Counted from the stretch's first letter, positions 28,425 through 37,485 are shown. The stretch: 64,000 bases of DNA from Barrientosiimonas humi (GCF_006716095.1 NZ_VFOK01000001.1:558001-622000); one strand, 5' to 3'. Numbers and translations are program-made. Notes: generated from the letters alone by a model not told the origin.

Positions 28425-29261
28425 TCAGGAGACGTCTCGACGCGTCGTGAGGAACGCGCCGATGCCGGCGAGCACGACGGCGTACGCGAGCAGCGTGAGC
28501 GAGGACTGCCACCAGTTGAAGTAGGGCGACGCAGCACCCGAGGTGGTCTGCTGGCCGGCCATCGGGTCGCTGGTGACGAGCATGCCGCTGGTGAGGTTTC
28601 CCGGCAGGAACTTGGCGGCCGTCTCCCAGCCGCGCGCCGAGAAGAACAGGTTGAGCGCGATGTGCAGCACGAACGCCGCACCGACCGCGGACATGACCGC
28701 GGCCACCTGGTTGCGCACCAGCATCCCGAACCCGAAGCCGAGCAGCATCCAGACGGTGTTGGCCAGCACGACCAGCGCCATGGTCTTGAGCACCTCGGGG
28801 TCGCCCAGCAGCAGCGGTTCGCCCTTGCTCTTGATCACGAGGCTTGCGAGGCCGACGCTGGCCACGTTGTGGACGACGCCGAACACCACGCCCAGCGGGA
28901 CGAGCGCGATCATCTTCGAGATGAGCACCACCCAGCGGTTGGGCGTGGCGAGGAAGGTCGAGCTGATCGTCTTGTGGCGGTACTCGTTGGTGATCAGCAT
29001 GACGCCCAGCGCGAGCGGGACCAGCGTCGTGAGGCTGAACTGGATGCCGGCGGAGTAGATGATCTGCGCCGTCCCCGGCGTCATCCTGGCGAACGGGTTG
29101 CCGGCGCCGGGATCGTTGGGGTCGGTGGCGTTCTGCGAGCCGAGCAGCGAGGCGAACATCAGGGAGAGCAGCCCGGCCATGAGCCCCATGCCGATGGCCA
29201 TCGCCCACCACATCCGGGTCGTGAAGACCTTGCGGATCTCGGACTTGATAGCGGCCCCCAT
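28425..29261 (-). CDS. ABC-2 type transporter permease
   Basis: 278 aa with six predicted membrane helices. N-terminal AAIKSEIRKVFTTRMWWAM leads into the first helix, typical of ABC-2 permeases; TNEYRHKTISSTFLATPNRW is the conserved cytoplasmic loop. The ATG at 29261 overlaps the ATPase stop by one base (TGATG); a GTG one codon earlier is also possible. Partner of the ATPase encoded just upstream; substrate unknown. Confidence 0.88.
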   Translation of the reverse strand: MGAAIKSEIRKVFTTRMWWAMAIGMGLMAGLLSLMFASLLGSQNATDPNDPGAGNPFARMTPGTAQIIYSAGIQFSLTTLVPLALGVMLITNEYRHKTISSTFLATPNRWVVLISKMIALVPLGVVFGVVHNVASVGLASLVIKSKGEPLLLGDPEVLKTMALVVLANTVWMLLGFGFGMLVRNQVAAVMSAVGAAFVLHIALNLFFSARGWETAAKFLPGNLTSGMLVTSDPMAGQQTTSGAASPYFNWWQSSLTLLAYAVVLAGIGAFLTTRRDVS

Positions 29262-30235
29262 CACTGCATCCCTCCCTCGTGCTGCCCAGGCTGGTCGTCG
29301 TCACCCAGGTTGCGGTTGCGGTTCTCCGGCTGGGAGGTGAGCTGGAAGAACAGGTCCTCCAGGTCCGACTTGGAGTCGCGAAGCTCGTAGATCGGGAGCC
29401 GTGCCGCCAGGGCGAGGTCGCCGATCTTGCGCGGGTCGTCGCCACTGACCTCGAGCGTGTCGTCACCCGTGCGCTGGGCGTGCAACCCGGCCTGGGCGAG
29501 CTGGCGGACCAGCTGCTCGGCGTCGGAGGTGCGCACGAGCGAGCGTCGGGGGCCGTGGAGCTCGGCGATCGAGCCCTGCTTGACCATGCGGCCGTTGGCG
29601 ATGATCACCACGTCATCGACGGTCTGCTCGACCTCGCTGAGCATGTGGCTGGAGACCAGGATCGTCTTGCCCTCGCTGGCGAGGTGGCGCAGGAAGCCGC
29701 GCAGCCACCGGATGCCCTCGGGGTCGAGACCGTTCGCCGGCTCGTCGAGGATCAGCACGCGCGGGTCGCCGAGCAGCGCGGCCGCGAGACCGAGACGCTG
29801 CCGCATGCCCATGCTGTAGGCCCCGGCTCGCTTCTTGGCCGCAGCCGAGATGCCGACCAGGTCGAGCAGCTCGTCGACCCGGGAGTCGGGCACCTTGATC
29901 GCAGCAGCGATCACCCGCAGGTGGTCGCGGCCGGAGCGCCCGGGGTGGAAGTTGGTTGCCTCGAGCGCGGACCCGACCACCTGGCCAGGGTTGTCGAGGT
30001 GCTGATAGGTCTGCCCGTCGATCGTGGCGGTGCCGCCGGTCGGCCGGACCAGGCCGAGCAGCATGCGCAGCGTGGTGGTCTTGCCGGCGCCGTTGGGGCC
30101 CAGGAAGCCCGTGACCACGCCCGGCTCGACGGTGAAGGACAGGTTGTCGACCGCCCGGAAGCTGCCGAACGACTTCGACAGCGAGTCGATCTCGATGCGC
30201 GCCCCCTGGCGCGGTGGTGACGCGGTGCTGGTCAT
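29261..30235 (-). CDS. ABC transporter ATP-binding protein (ABC-2 exporter)
   Basis: 324 aa. Walker A GPNGAGKT, signature-region YSMGMRQRLGLAAAL (the ABC motif is degenerate, as usual in DrrA/CcmA-type ATPases), Walker B VLILDEPANGLDPEG, H-loop LVSSHMLSEVE. A C-terminal domain of about 90 residues ends in an Asn/Arg/Asp/Gln-rich tail. The ATG at 30235 has GGGGAA upstream; the open frame extending to 30295 is not needed. With the following permease it likely forms a drug or lipid exporter. Confidence 0.92.
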   Translation of the reverse strand: MTSTASPPRQGARIEIDSLSKSFGSFRAVDNLSFTVEPGVVTGFLGPNGAGKTTTLRMLLGLVRPTGGTATIDGQTYQHLDNPGQVVGSALEATNFHPGRSGRDHLRVIAAAIKVPDSRVDELLDLVGISAAAKKRAGAYSMGMRQRLGLAAALLGDPRVLILDEPANGLDPEGIRWLRGFLRHLASEGKTILVSSHMLSEVEQTVDDVVIIANGRMVKQGSIAELHGPRRSLVRTSDAEQLVRQLAQAGLHAQRTGDDTLEVSGDDPRKIGDLALAARLPIYELRDSKSDLEDLFFQLTSQPENRNRNLGDDDQPGQHEGGMQ

Positions 30236-30250
30236 GCGATTCCCCGATTC

Positions 30251-30264
30251 GTTGACATGCCAAC
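30251..30264. promoter_or_regulatory. Candidate palindromic operator GTTGACATGCCAAC
   Basis: 14-bp near-perfect palindrome (12 of 14 bases symmetric about CATG), 16 bp before the ABC ATPase start and 65 bp before the divergent CBS-domain gene. Placement fits a repressor site for the exporter, but no regulator gene is adjacent. Confidence 0.3.
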
Positions 30265-30328
30265 ACCCAATCACCCCCACGCGGGTGAGGGACAACCGAC
30301 GTGCCCGGCGCTCCTAGGATGTTCATTC

Positions 30329-31654
30329 ATGACCGAGTGGCTGTTGGTGCTCGGCGGTGTGCTGCTGACCGTCGGCACCGCCGTCTTCGTGGCCGCCGAG
30401 TTCTCCCTCGTCGCGCTGGACCGCCCGTCGGTGCAGCGGGCCGTGGAGTCCGGCGACTACGCCGCCGGGTCGGTGCTCACCTCGCTGCGCCAGCTGTCGA
30501 CCCAGCTGTCCGCGAGCCAGGTCGGCATCACCCTCACGACCCTGGTGCTGGGCTATCTCGTCGAACCCTCGCTGGGTCGGTTGCTGGAGAGTCCGCTCGA
30601 GGCGATCGGGGTCGGTGGTACGGCCGCGGTCGCCGCCTCCACGACCCTCGCCCTGGTCATCGCGACGATCTTCTCGATGATCTTCGGCGAGCTGCTGCCG
30701 CAGTTCCTCGGCATCTCCGCGCCACTGCCGGTCGCCAAGCTGGTCGCCGGCCCGGTGCGCGTCTTCAGCGTGATCATGCGGCCGTTCATCGTCGTGCTCA
30801 ACGGCTCCGCCAACCGCGCGCTGCGGGCGATGGGCGTCGAGCCGCAGGAGGAGCTGTCGGCGGCCCGCACGCCGCAGGAGCTGGCGTCGCTCGTGCGGCG
30901 CTCGGCCGAGGCGGGCACGATCGAGGCCGGCACCGCCCGGCTCCTGACCCGCTCGCTGAACTTCGGCGAGCGCACCGCCGCCGACGTGATGAGCCCGCGG
31001 GTGCGCTGCGTCGCGATCGAGCGCACCGCCAGCGCCGCCGACGTCGTCGCTCTCGCGCGCAGCTCCGGCCACAGCCGCTTCCCCGTGATCGGCGACGGCT
31101 GGGACGACGTGAGCGGTGTCGTCCACGTGAAGAAGGCGATCGCGGTCCCGCCCGAGCGGCGCCCGGACGTCCCCGTCACCGCCCTGATGATCCCGCCGGT
31201 GGTCGTGCCCGAGACGATCCGGCTCGACCCGCTGCTCCTGCTGCTGCGCAAGGGCGGTTTCCAGCTGGCCGTCGTCATCGACGAGTACTCCGGGACCAGC
31301 GGCGTGGTCACCCTCGAGGACGTCATCGAGGAGATCGTCGGAGAGGTCAGCGACGAGCACGACCGCGTCCGCGACACCAGCCGGATGCTGCCCGACGGGT
31401 CGTGGACGCTGTCCGGGCTCTGGCGTCCCGACGAGGTGCGCGACCGCATCGGCGCCGACATCCCCGACGGCGCCACCTACGAGACGCTCGGCGGTTTCGT
31501 CATGGCCCAGGTCGGGCGCGTCCCGCAGGTCGGTGACGAGGTGACGATCGGGCGCTGGCGACTGCGCGTGGTGTCGATGGACGGCCGCCGGGTCGATCGC
31601 GTACGGCTGTGGCCGCTCGTCCCCGACCGGCTCGAGGGCGAGGCGAGCGTCTGA
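30329..31654 (+). CDS. CnnM/DUF21 and CBS-domain transporter, HlyC/CorC family (first of pair)
   Basis: 441 aa: DUF21/CNNM membrane region (helices within about 1-150, with AAEFSLVALDR and GELLPQFLGISAP), two CBS motifs (about 215-340, VMSPRVRCVAIE and VPVTALMIPPVVVPE), then the acidic VVIDEYSGTSGVVTLEDVIE motif and a C-terminal CorC_HlyC domain (about 355-430). Proteins of this type are linked to divalent cation export. TAGGAT 8 nt before the ATG suggests a leaderless mRNA. Coupled to the next gene by TGATG. Confidence 0.9.
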   Translation: MTEWLLVLGGVLLTVGTAVFVAAEFSLVALDRPSVQRAVESGDYAAGSVLTSLRQLSTQLSASQVGITLTTLVLGYLVEPSLGRLLESPLEAIGVGGTAAVAASTTLALVIATIFSMIFGELLPQFLGISAPLPVAKLVAGPVRVFSVIMRPFIVVLNGSANRALRAMGVEPQEELSAARTPQELASLVRRSAEAGTIEAGTARLLTRSLNFGERTAADVMSPRVRCVAIERTASAADVVALARSSGHSRFPVIGDGWDDVSGVVHVKKAIAVPPERRPDVPVTALMIPPVVVPETIRLDPLLLLLRKGGFQLAVVIDEYSGTSGVVTLEDVIEEIVGEVSDEHDRVRDTSRMLPDGSWTLSGLWRPDEVRDRIGADIPDGATYETLGGFVMAQVGRVPQVGDEVTIGRWRLRVVSMDGRRVDRVRLWPLVPDRLEGEASV

Positions 31655-32682
31655 TGGCCCTGTGGTTCTCGTTGGTCCTGCTGCTGGGCAACGCCTTCTT
31701 CGTGGGTGCCGAGTTCGCGGTCATGGCCGCCCGGCGCTCGCAGATGGAACCCCTTGCGGCACAAGGGAGTCGGCGCGCCAAGCTGGTGCTCGAGGCGCTG
31801 GAGAACCTCGCCTCGCTGCTCGCCTGCGCGCAGCTCGGCATCACGGTCTGCTCGGTGCTGCTGGGCGCGGTCGCCGAGTCGGCTCTCGAACACCTCATCG
31901 CCGGGCCGATGGAGGCCTCCGGGGTGCCCGAGCCGGTGATCAAGGTCGCCGCGCTCGTGATCGCGCTGCTGATCGTCGTCTACCTGCACGTGGTCGTCGG
32001 CGAGATGATCCCCAAGAACCTGGCGATCGCGGGGCCGGAGCGGTCGGCCCTGCTGCTGGCGCCGCCGCTGCTGTGGATCACCAAGGCGCTGCACCCGCTG
32101 ATCCGGCTGCTCGAGACGATCGCGAAGTGGCTGGTGCGGCGGTTCGGCGTGGAGCCGCAGAGCGAGGTGGCCTCGACCTTCTCGGCCGAGGAGGTGCACA
32201 TGATCATGCAGGAGAGCCACCGCGAGGGGCTGATCGACCCGGGGGCGCAGGAGCGGATGCTCGGCGCTCTTGAGTTCAGCGACCGGGTCGCGGCCGACGT
32301 CGCGGTGCCGATCGGCGACGTGGTCACGCTGGCCGTCGGCTCGACCCCCGCCGACCTGGAGCACCTGGTGGCCAAGCGGGGCTTCTCCCGCTTCCCGGTG
32401 ACCGACCGGCACGGCGAGGTGGCGGGATATCTGCACCTCAAGGACGTGCTGTACGCCACCGACGAGCTCTACGACGAGCCGGTGCCGCCCAAGCGCATCC
32501 GCCCGCTCGCGACCGTCCGGCCCGAGGACGAGGTCGAGGACGCGCTGCTGACCATGCAGCGCCTCGGCTCCCACCTGGCGCGGGTGGTCGACGAGCAGGG
32601 CCAGGTGACCGGTGTGGTGTTCCTCGAGGACGTGCTGGAGGAGCTGGTCGGCGAGGTCGCCGACACCACCCAGCGCCCCTGA
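31654..32682 (+). CDS. CnnM/DUF21 and CBS-domain transporter (second of pair)
   Basis: 342 aa, paralogue of the previous protein but without its C-terminal CorC domain. DUF21 helices (FFVGAEFAVMAARRS, VVVGEMIPKNLAIAGPER), then CBS repeats from about 200 to 335 including GFSRFPVTDRHGEVAGYLHLKD and VVDEQGQVTGVVFLEDVLEELVG. The TGATG overlap implies coordinated synthesis, perhaps as a heterodimer. This pair order is common in actinobacteria. Confidence 0.9.
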   Translation: MALWFSLVLLLGNAFFVGAEFAVMAARRSQMEPLAAQGSRRAKLVLEALENLASLLACAQLGITVCSVLLGAVAESALEHLIAGPMEASGVPEPVIKVAALVIALLIVVYLHVVVGEMIPKNLAIAGPERSALLLAPPLLWITKALHPLIRLLETIAKWLVRRFGVEPQSEVASTFSAEEVHMIMQESHREGLIDPGAQERMLGALEFSDRVAADVAVPIGDVVTLAVGSTPADLEHLVAKRGFSRFPVTDRHGEVAGYLHLKDVLYATDELYDEPVPPKRIRPLATVRPEDEVEDALLTMQRLGSHLARVVDEQGQVTGVVFLEDVLEELVGEVADTTQRP

Positions 32683-32730
32683 CCCCGGCCGTCGACGACG
32701 CAGGGCAGGGGAGCTGCCTCGGCGGGCGGT

Positions 32731-33261
32731 TCAGGCCTGGTAGGTGCCCATGAGGATCGCGCGGCCGGCGGTCTTGAACGCCAGGTTGAACGACATCACG
32801 GCGCCGGAGGTGTCCTCGTCGATGCCGAGCTGGGGCTCGGTGACCGCGTGCACCACGAAGAAGTAGCGGTGCGGCACGTCGCCCTCGGGCGGGGCGGCGC
32901 CCATGAACCCGTGCTCGCCGCCGTCGTTGCGCAGCATGAACGCCTCGCCGGGCAGCGTCGACCCGGGCTTGCCGGCGTCGCGGGGGAGGGAGGTCGTGTC
33001 GGCCGGGAGATCGACGACCATCCAGTGCCAGAAGCCCGAGGGGGTCGGCGCGTCGGGGTCGAAGCAGGTGACGACGAAGCTTTGCGTGCCCTCGGGCGCG
33101 CCCGACCAGGACAGCTGGGGCGAGACGCTGCCGCCCTCGGCGGACTGCTCGTCGGCGAGCGGCTGACCCTCGGTGACGTCGTCGCTGGTCACGGTGAACG
33201 ACGGGACCGCGGGGAGCAGGTCGTAGGGGTTGGGTGCCTGGGGCCGTTCGAGTGAGGTCAT
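32731..33261 (-). CDS. YbhB/YbcL family (PEBP-like) protein
   Basis: 176-residue phosphatidylethanolamine-binding-protein fold. It has SPQLSWSGAPEGTQSFVVTCFDPDAP with the DPDAP motif, GFWHWMVVDLPAD, and the HRYFFVVHA segment. No signal peptide, so cytoplasmic. The exact biochemical role of bacterial members is unknown. The start chosen is MTSLERP; an ATG three codons upstream (33270) is also possible. Divergent from the acyl-CoA dehydrogenase gene across 40 bp. Confidence 0.88.
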   Translation of the reverse strand: MTSLERPQAPNPYDLLPAVPSFTVTSDDVTEGQPLADEQSAEGGSVSPQLSWSGAPEGTQSFVVTCFDPDAPTPSGFWHWMVVDLPADTTSLPRDAGKPGSTLPGEAFMLRNDGGEHGFMGAAPPEGDVPHRYFFVVHAVTEPQLGIDEDTSGAVMSFNLAFKTAGRAILMGTYQA

Positions 33262-33301
33262 GTCCGCCATCGTGGCACGCACGGACGGCATGATCGGCGG
33301 C

Positions 33302-34471
33302 ATGGGCGAGACGGCAGTGGTGGACGAGGCTGACTTCGAGGAGATCCTCGCGGCGGTGCGCACGTTCGTGCGCGAGCGCGTCGTGCCGCGCGAGCAGGAG
33401 ATCGCCGACGCCGACGCGATCCCCGCCGACCTGCGCGCCGAGGTCGCCGAGCTGGGGCTGTTCGGCTTCGCCCTGCCCCAGGAGTTCGGTGGGCTCGGGC
33501 TCGACCTGGCCCAGGACGTACGCCTGGCCGAGGAGCTCGGCTACACCAGCCTCGCGGTGCGCTCGCTGTTCGGCACCAACAACGGCATCGCGGGGCAGGT
33601 GCTGGTGGGCTACGGCACCGACGAGCAGCGCGAGCAGTGGCTCTCGCGGCTGGCGTCGGGCGAGGTGGTCGCGTCGTTCGCGCTGACCGAGCCGGGGGCG
33701 GGATCCAACCCGGCAGGCTTGCGCACCAAGGCGATTCGCGACGGCGACGACTGGGTGATCAGCGGCAGCAAGCGGTTCATCACCAACGCCCCGTCGGCCG
33801 ACCTGTTCGTGGTGTTCGCGCGCACGGCGCCCGCCGAGCCGGGCCGTCCGGGCATCGCGGTCTTCCTCGTGCCGGCCGACGCCGACGGGGTCGAGATCGG
33901 CCCGAAGGACGCGAAGATGGGCCAGGCGGGGGCCTGGACGTCCGACGTCAGTCTCACCGACGTACGCCTGCCGCCGGCCGCGCTCGTCGGCGGCGCCGAG
34001 GACGTGGGCTACCGCGCGGCCATGACCAGCCTGGCGCGCGGCCGGGTGCACATCGCCGCCGTCGCGGTCGGACAGGCCCAGCGGGCGCTCGACGAGTCGG
34101 TGGCCTGGGCGGCGACCACCACCCAGGGCGGCACGCCGATCGGTGAGTTCCAGCTGGTGCAGGCGATGCTCGCCGACATGCAGACCGACGTGCTGGCCGG
34201 GCGCGCGCTGGTGCGCGAGGCGGCTCGGCTGTGGGTCAGCGAGGAGGACCGCCGGGTCGCGCCGTCGGCGGCCAAGCTGTTCTGCACCGAGATGGCCGGG
34301 CGGGTGGCCGACCTGGCGGTGCAGGTGCACGGCGGCACCGGCTACATGCGCGGCGTGCCGGTGGAGCGCATCTATCGCGACGTGCGTCTGCTGCGCCTCT
34401 ACGAGGGCACCAGCGAGATCCAGCGGCTGATCGTCGGCGGCGGGCTGGTGCGCGCGGCCCGGGGACGCTGA
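33302..34471 (+). CDS. Acyl-CoA dehydrogenase
   Basis: FAD enzyme introducing the 2,3-double bond into acyl-CoA. 389 aa: N-terminal helical domain, FALTEPGAGSNPAGLRTKA (flavin-contact region), WVISGSKRFITNA, VQVHGGTGYMRG, and LYEGTSEIQR with E368 as the catalytic base, the position used by short- and medium-chain enzymes. The ATG at 33302 is one option; ATG at 33290 would add four residues. The substrate chain is not predictable here. Confidence 0.9.
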   Translation: MGETAVVDEADFEEILAAVRTFVRERVVPREQEIADADAIPADLRAEVAELGLFGFALPQEFGGLGLDLAQDVRLAEELGYTSLAVRSLFGTNNGIAGQVLVGYGTDEQREQWLSRLASGEVVASFALTEPGAGSNPAGLRTKAIRDGDDWVISGSKRFITNAPSADLFVVFARTAPAEPGRPGIAVFLVPADADGVEIGPKDAKMGQAGAWTSDVSLTDVRLPPAALVGGAEDVGYRAAMTSLARGRVHIAAVAVGQAQRALDESVAWAATTTQGGTPIGEFQLVQAMLADMQTDVLAGRALVREAARLWVSEEDRRVAPSAAKLFCTEMAGRVADLAVQVHGGTGYMRGVPVERIYRDVRLLRLYEGTSEIQRLIVGGGLVRAARGR

Positions 34472-34505
34472 GCCCGGCCGCCGGGCCGAGGCCTACGGTG
34501 GAGGC

Positions 34506-35300
34506 ATGGCCCTCTCCATCGGTGCGCACGTCGAGCAGGAAGACCCCGTCGCCGAGGCGGTCGCGCGCGGCGCGTCGCTCGTGCAGATCTTCCTGGGCGA
34601 CCCGCAGAGCTACAAGGGCCCGGTCGTGCGCTTCGAGGGTGGCGCGCAGGCGCTGCGGTCGGCGGTCGCCGACGCCGGCATCGACCTGTACGTCCACGCG
34701 CCCTACCCGATCAACGTCGCCTCCTTCAACAACCGGATCCGTATCCCCGGGCGCAAGCTGCTGCAGCAGCACCTGACCGCCGCGGCCGAGGTGGGGGCCA
34801 AGGGCGTGATCGTGCACGGCGGTCACATCGGCGTCGACGAGGACTCCGCCAAGGGCTTCGACAACTGGCGCAAGTGCATCGACGGTCTCGACATGCCGGT
34901 GCCGCTGCTCATCGAGAACACCGCCGGCGGCGACAACGCGATGGCCCGGCGCCTCGAGGCGATCGCCCGGCTGTGGGACGCGATCGGCGAGGCCGAGGGC
35001 GGCGACACGGTCGGCTTCTGCCTCGACACCTGCCACGCGCACGCCGGGGGCATTGAGCTCGCGAGCGTGGTGGAGAAGATCCGCGGGATCACCGGTCGCA
35101 TCGACCTGGTGCACGCCAACGACTCGCGCGACGCGTTCGACTCCGGCGCCGACCGGCACGCCAACTTCGGGTCGGGCGAGATCGACGGCGAGGAGCTGGC
35201 CGAGGTGGTGCGCGCCGCCGACGCGCCGGTGGTGTGCGAGACGCCGGGCGGGGCCGAGGGGCAGGGCGCAGACATCGCGTGGTTGCGCGAACGGGTCTGA
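34506..35300 (+). CDS. nfo: Deoxyribonuclease IV (AP endonuclease)
   Basis: 264 aa, xylose-isomerase-like TIM barrel. Cuts 5' of abasic sites during base excision repair. Metal-site regions: IGAHVEQ near the start, YVHAPYPINVAS, IVHGGHIG, LLIENTAGG, CLDTCHAHAGG, LVHANDSRDAFDSGADRHANFGSG, and VCETPGG. The full zinc-ligand set of the family appears present. TACGGT at 34494-34499 lies 6 nt before the ATG, so the transcript is probably leaderless. Confidence 0.93.
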   Translation: MALSIGAHVEQEDPVAEAVARGASLVQIFLGDPQSYKGPVVRFEGGAQALRSAVADAGIDLYVHAPYPINVASFNNRIRIPGRKLLQQHLTAAAEVGAKGVIVHGGHIGVDEDSAKGFDNWRKCIDGLDMPVPLLIENTAGGDNAMARRLEAIARLWDAIGEAEGGDTVGFCLDTCHAHAGGIELASVVEKIRGITGRIDLVHANDSRDAFDSGADRHANFGSGEIDGEELAEVVRAADAPVVCETPGGAEGQGADIAWLRERV

Positions 35301-35315
35301 CGACCAGACATGAGT

Positions 35316-35343
35316 GAGGCGGACAGGGATGCCTGTCCGCCTC
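35316..35343. terminator. Terminator between nfo and tRNA-Arg
   Basis: Perfect 12-bp inverted repeat GAGGCGGACAGG/CCTGTCCGCCTC with a GATG loop, 16 bp after the nfo stop. It lies also downstream of the minus-strand tRNA and may serve both. Confidence 0.8.
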
Positions 35344-35380
35344 GCGCGCATTCGTGATGGTGTCGTCCGGTCGACGTCGG

Positions 35381-35452
35381 TGCCCCCTGCAGGATTCGAA
35401 CCTGCGCACCCGCCTCCGGAGGGCGGTGCTCTATCCCCTGAGCTAAGGGGGC
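35381..35452 (-). tRNA. tRNA-Arg (anticodon CCG)
   Basis: 72-nt cloverleaf on the minus strand: acceptor GCCCCCT/AGGGGGC, D arm GCTC-AGGGGATA-GAGC, anticodon stem CCGCC/GGCGG around loop CTCCGGA, T arm GCAGG-TTCGAAT-CCTGC, discriminator A. CCA is not encoded. It reads the CGG codon, common in this genome. Confidence 0.97.
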
Positions 35453-35532
35453 GCGAGGAGAAACTCTAACAGCGCGCGGACGGTGCTCCGAACCGGCCGG
35501 TCGCGCCCGACGGCGTCCGGCACGATGAGGCC

Positions 35533-35589
35533 ATGACCACCGAGACCCCGGGCGCGCCGGAGGGGTTCGTGCCCGCCGAGGTCGCCTGA
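35533..35589 (+). CDS. Possible 18-residue leader peptide
   Basis: ATG at 35533 opens MTTETPGAPEGFVPAEVA and stops in a TGATG overlap with the next gene. CACGAT lies 6 nt upstream (35521-35526), close to the TAnnnT-N6-start pattern of leaderless genes here. It could be a real coupled leader peptide or just the 5' end of the transcript. No family recognised. Confidence 0.35.
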   Translation: MTTETPGAPEGFVPAEVA

Positions 35590-36110
35590 TGCGCAACGAG
35601 GTTCACGACCCGCAACCGGCCGAGGACCTGCGCCGGGCGGTCGAGGCGCGGCTCGCGGTGCCGGCCGAGCGCGAGCTGTGGCTGACCCGCGACAGCCGGC
35701 CGACGACGTACGGCGGGCTGGTGGGCCGGGCGGGGGAGCCGACGGCGCGGTGGGTGCTGCTGCGCTCCTCCGACGGGCGGCAGCTCGACGTCGCGTGGCG
35801 CGACCTGCCGACGCAGACCCTGCGCAACCCGGCGTTCGCGGTGGTGCTGGCGCACGCCCGGCTGGTGACGGGGGTCCAGGTCGTGGGCCTCGAGCGCCCG
35901 CTGGACCGGGCGGACAGCGCCTGGGGCGCGACCGCGCGCACCGGCCGCACCCGCATCCTCGCGACCGCGGTCGAGGCGGTGGCGGCGGTGGTGCTGGCGG
36001 CCCCGGCCGTACCACGAGCTGGTCTGCTGCCGGAGGATCACGAGCGGGCCCGTATCGTGCTGGCGTCCGCACTCCGCCTCGCGGGCATGCCAGCCCCGAC
36101 CCACGTGTAG
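35589..36110 (+). CDS. Hypothetical protein upstream of lysA
   Basis: 173 aa, not recognised. Begins with a charged segment (PAEDLRRAVEARLAVPAERELWL), then WRDLPTQTLRNPAFAVVLAHARLVTGVQVVGLERPL in the middle and an alanine-rich hydrophobic stretch near ILATAVEAVAAVVLAAPAV that could be a buried or membrane helix. Coupled to the leader peptide by TGATG and followed by lysA after 10 bp, so it seems to lead the lysine/threonine operon. In M. tuberculosis argS occupies this place; nothing here resembles argS. Confidence 0.6.
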   Translation: MRNEVHDPQPAEDLRRAVEARLAVPAERELWLTRDSRPTTYGGLVGRAGEPTARWVLLRSSDGRQLDVAWRDLPTQTLRNPAFAVVLAHARLVTGVQVVGLERPLDRADSAWGATARTGRTRILATAVEAVAAVVLAAPAVPRAGLLPEDHERARIVLASALRLAGMPAPTHV

Positions 36111-36120
36111 AGGAGCCCAC

Positions 36121-37485
36121 GTGAGCGTCCCCGACGTCGACGCGCTCCCCGCGCACGTCTGGCCCGGCAGCGCCCGGCGGCTGCCCGACGGGTCGATCGA
36201 GATCGGGGGCGTGAGCCTGCGCCGCCTCGCCGAGGAGGTCGGCACCCCGGTCTACGTGCTCGACGAGTCCGACGTACGCCGTCGCGCAGCGGACTTCCGG
36301 GTCGCCTTCGGCGAGGCCTTCGCCGCGATCGGCGCGACCTGCGACGTCTACTACGCCGGCAAGGCGTTCCTCAGCACCGCGTTCGCGCGGTGGATGCACG
36401 AGGAGGGGTTGCGGCTGGATGTCTGCTCCGGCGGCGAGCTGGCCGTGGCCGAGCGTGCCGGCTTCCCGGGCGAGCTGATCGGGATGCACGGCAACAACAA
36501 GTCCGTCGCCGAGATCGAGGCGGCCGTGGCCTACGGCGTCGGCCGGATCGTCGTCGACTCCTTCGAGGAGATCGAGCGCATCACGGACGCCGCGCGCCGG
36601 CACGGGGTGGTGGTGCCGGTGATGCTGCGGGTCAAGACCGGCGTCGAGGCGCACACGCACGAGTTCATCGCGACCGCGCACGAGGACCAGAAGTTCGGCT
36701 TCAGCCTCGACCAGGGACAGGTCGCGCAGGCAACGCAACAGGTGCTCGACCGCCCGGATGCGTTGCGGCTGTTGGGTTTTCACTCGCACATCGGCAGTCA
36801 GATCTTCGAGACCGACGGCTTCGCCGAGGCGGCTCGGCGACTGGTGAGCCTGCAGCTGCAGGTCGCGCGCGAGCACGGCACGACGCTGCCCGAGCTCGAC
36901 CTCGGCGGCGGCTTCGGCATCGCCTACCTCGCCGGTGACACCCCGCTGCCGGTGCGCGAGATGGCCGAGGGGCTGGCCGAGATCGTGCGGGCGGCGTGCG
37001 CCGACGCCGGCACCCCGGTTCCCCGCATCTCCGTCGAGCCGGGCCGGGCCATCGTCGGCCCCGCCGGGGTGACGCTCTACGAGGTCGGCTCGGTGAAGCC
37101 GGTGCAGGCGACCGACCAGCTGGTGCGCACCTATGTCTCCGTCGACGGCGGCATGAGCGACAACCCGCGCCCGGTGCTCTACGACGCCGACTACACCTGC
37201 GCGCTCGCGGGCCGCAGCAGCGGCGCCCCGCCGGTGCTGGCGCGGGTGGTCGGCAAGCACTGCGAGAGCGGTGACATCGTCGTGCGCGACGTCGAGCTGG
37301 CCGGTGACGTGCAGGCGGGTGACCTGCTGGCCGTCCCCGCGACCGGCGCCTACTGCCGCAGCCTGTCGAGCACGTACAACCACGTGCCGCGCCCCCCGGT
37401 CGTCGCCGTCCGCGACGGTCAGGTCCGCACCTTGATCCGCCGCGAGACGATCGCGGACATCCTTGCGCTGGAAGGGGATTCGTGA
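36121..37485 (+). CDS. lysA: Diaminopimelate decarboxylase LysA
   Basis: Final step of lysine synthesis: meso-DAP to L-lysine and CO2. 454 aa. PLP lysine K81 in VYYAGKAFLST, the HGNNKS loop, GFHSHIGSQI, LDLGGGFGIAYL, EPGRAIVGPAGV, and the second-subunit Cys in VVGKHCESGD. GTG start with AGAGGAG 6 nt upstream. hom starts within its stop (GTGA). Operon lysA-hom-thrC-thrB. Confidence 0.96.
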   Translation: MSVPDVDALPAHVWPGSARRLPDGSIEIGGVSLRRLAEEVGTPVYVLDESDVRRRAADFRVAFGEAFAAIGATCDVYYAGKAFLSTAFARWMHEEGLRLDVCSGGELAVAERAGFPGELIGMHGNNKSVAEIEAAVAYGVGRIVVDSFEEIERITDAARRHGVVVPVMLRVKTGVEAHTHEFIATAHEDQKFGFSLDQGQVAQATQQVLDRPDALRLLGFHSHIGSQIFETDGFAEAARRLVSLQLQVAREHGTTLPELDLGGGFGIAYLAGDTPLPVREMAEGLAEIVRAACADAGTPVPRISVEPGRAIVGPAGVTLYEVGSVKPVQATDQLVRTYVSVDGGMSDNPRPVLYDADYTCALAGRSSGAPPVLARVVGKHCESGDIVVRDVELAGDVQAGDLLAVPATGAYCRSLSSTYNHVPRPPVVAVRDGQVRTLIRRETIADILALEGDS

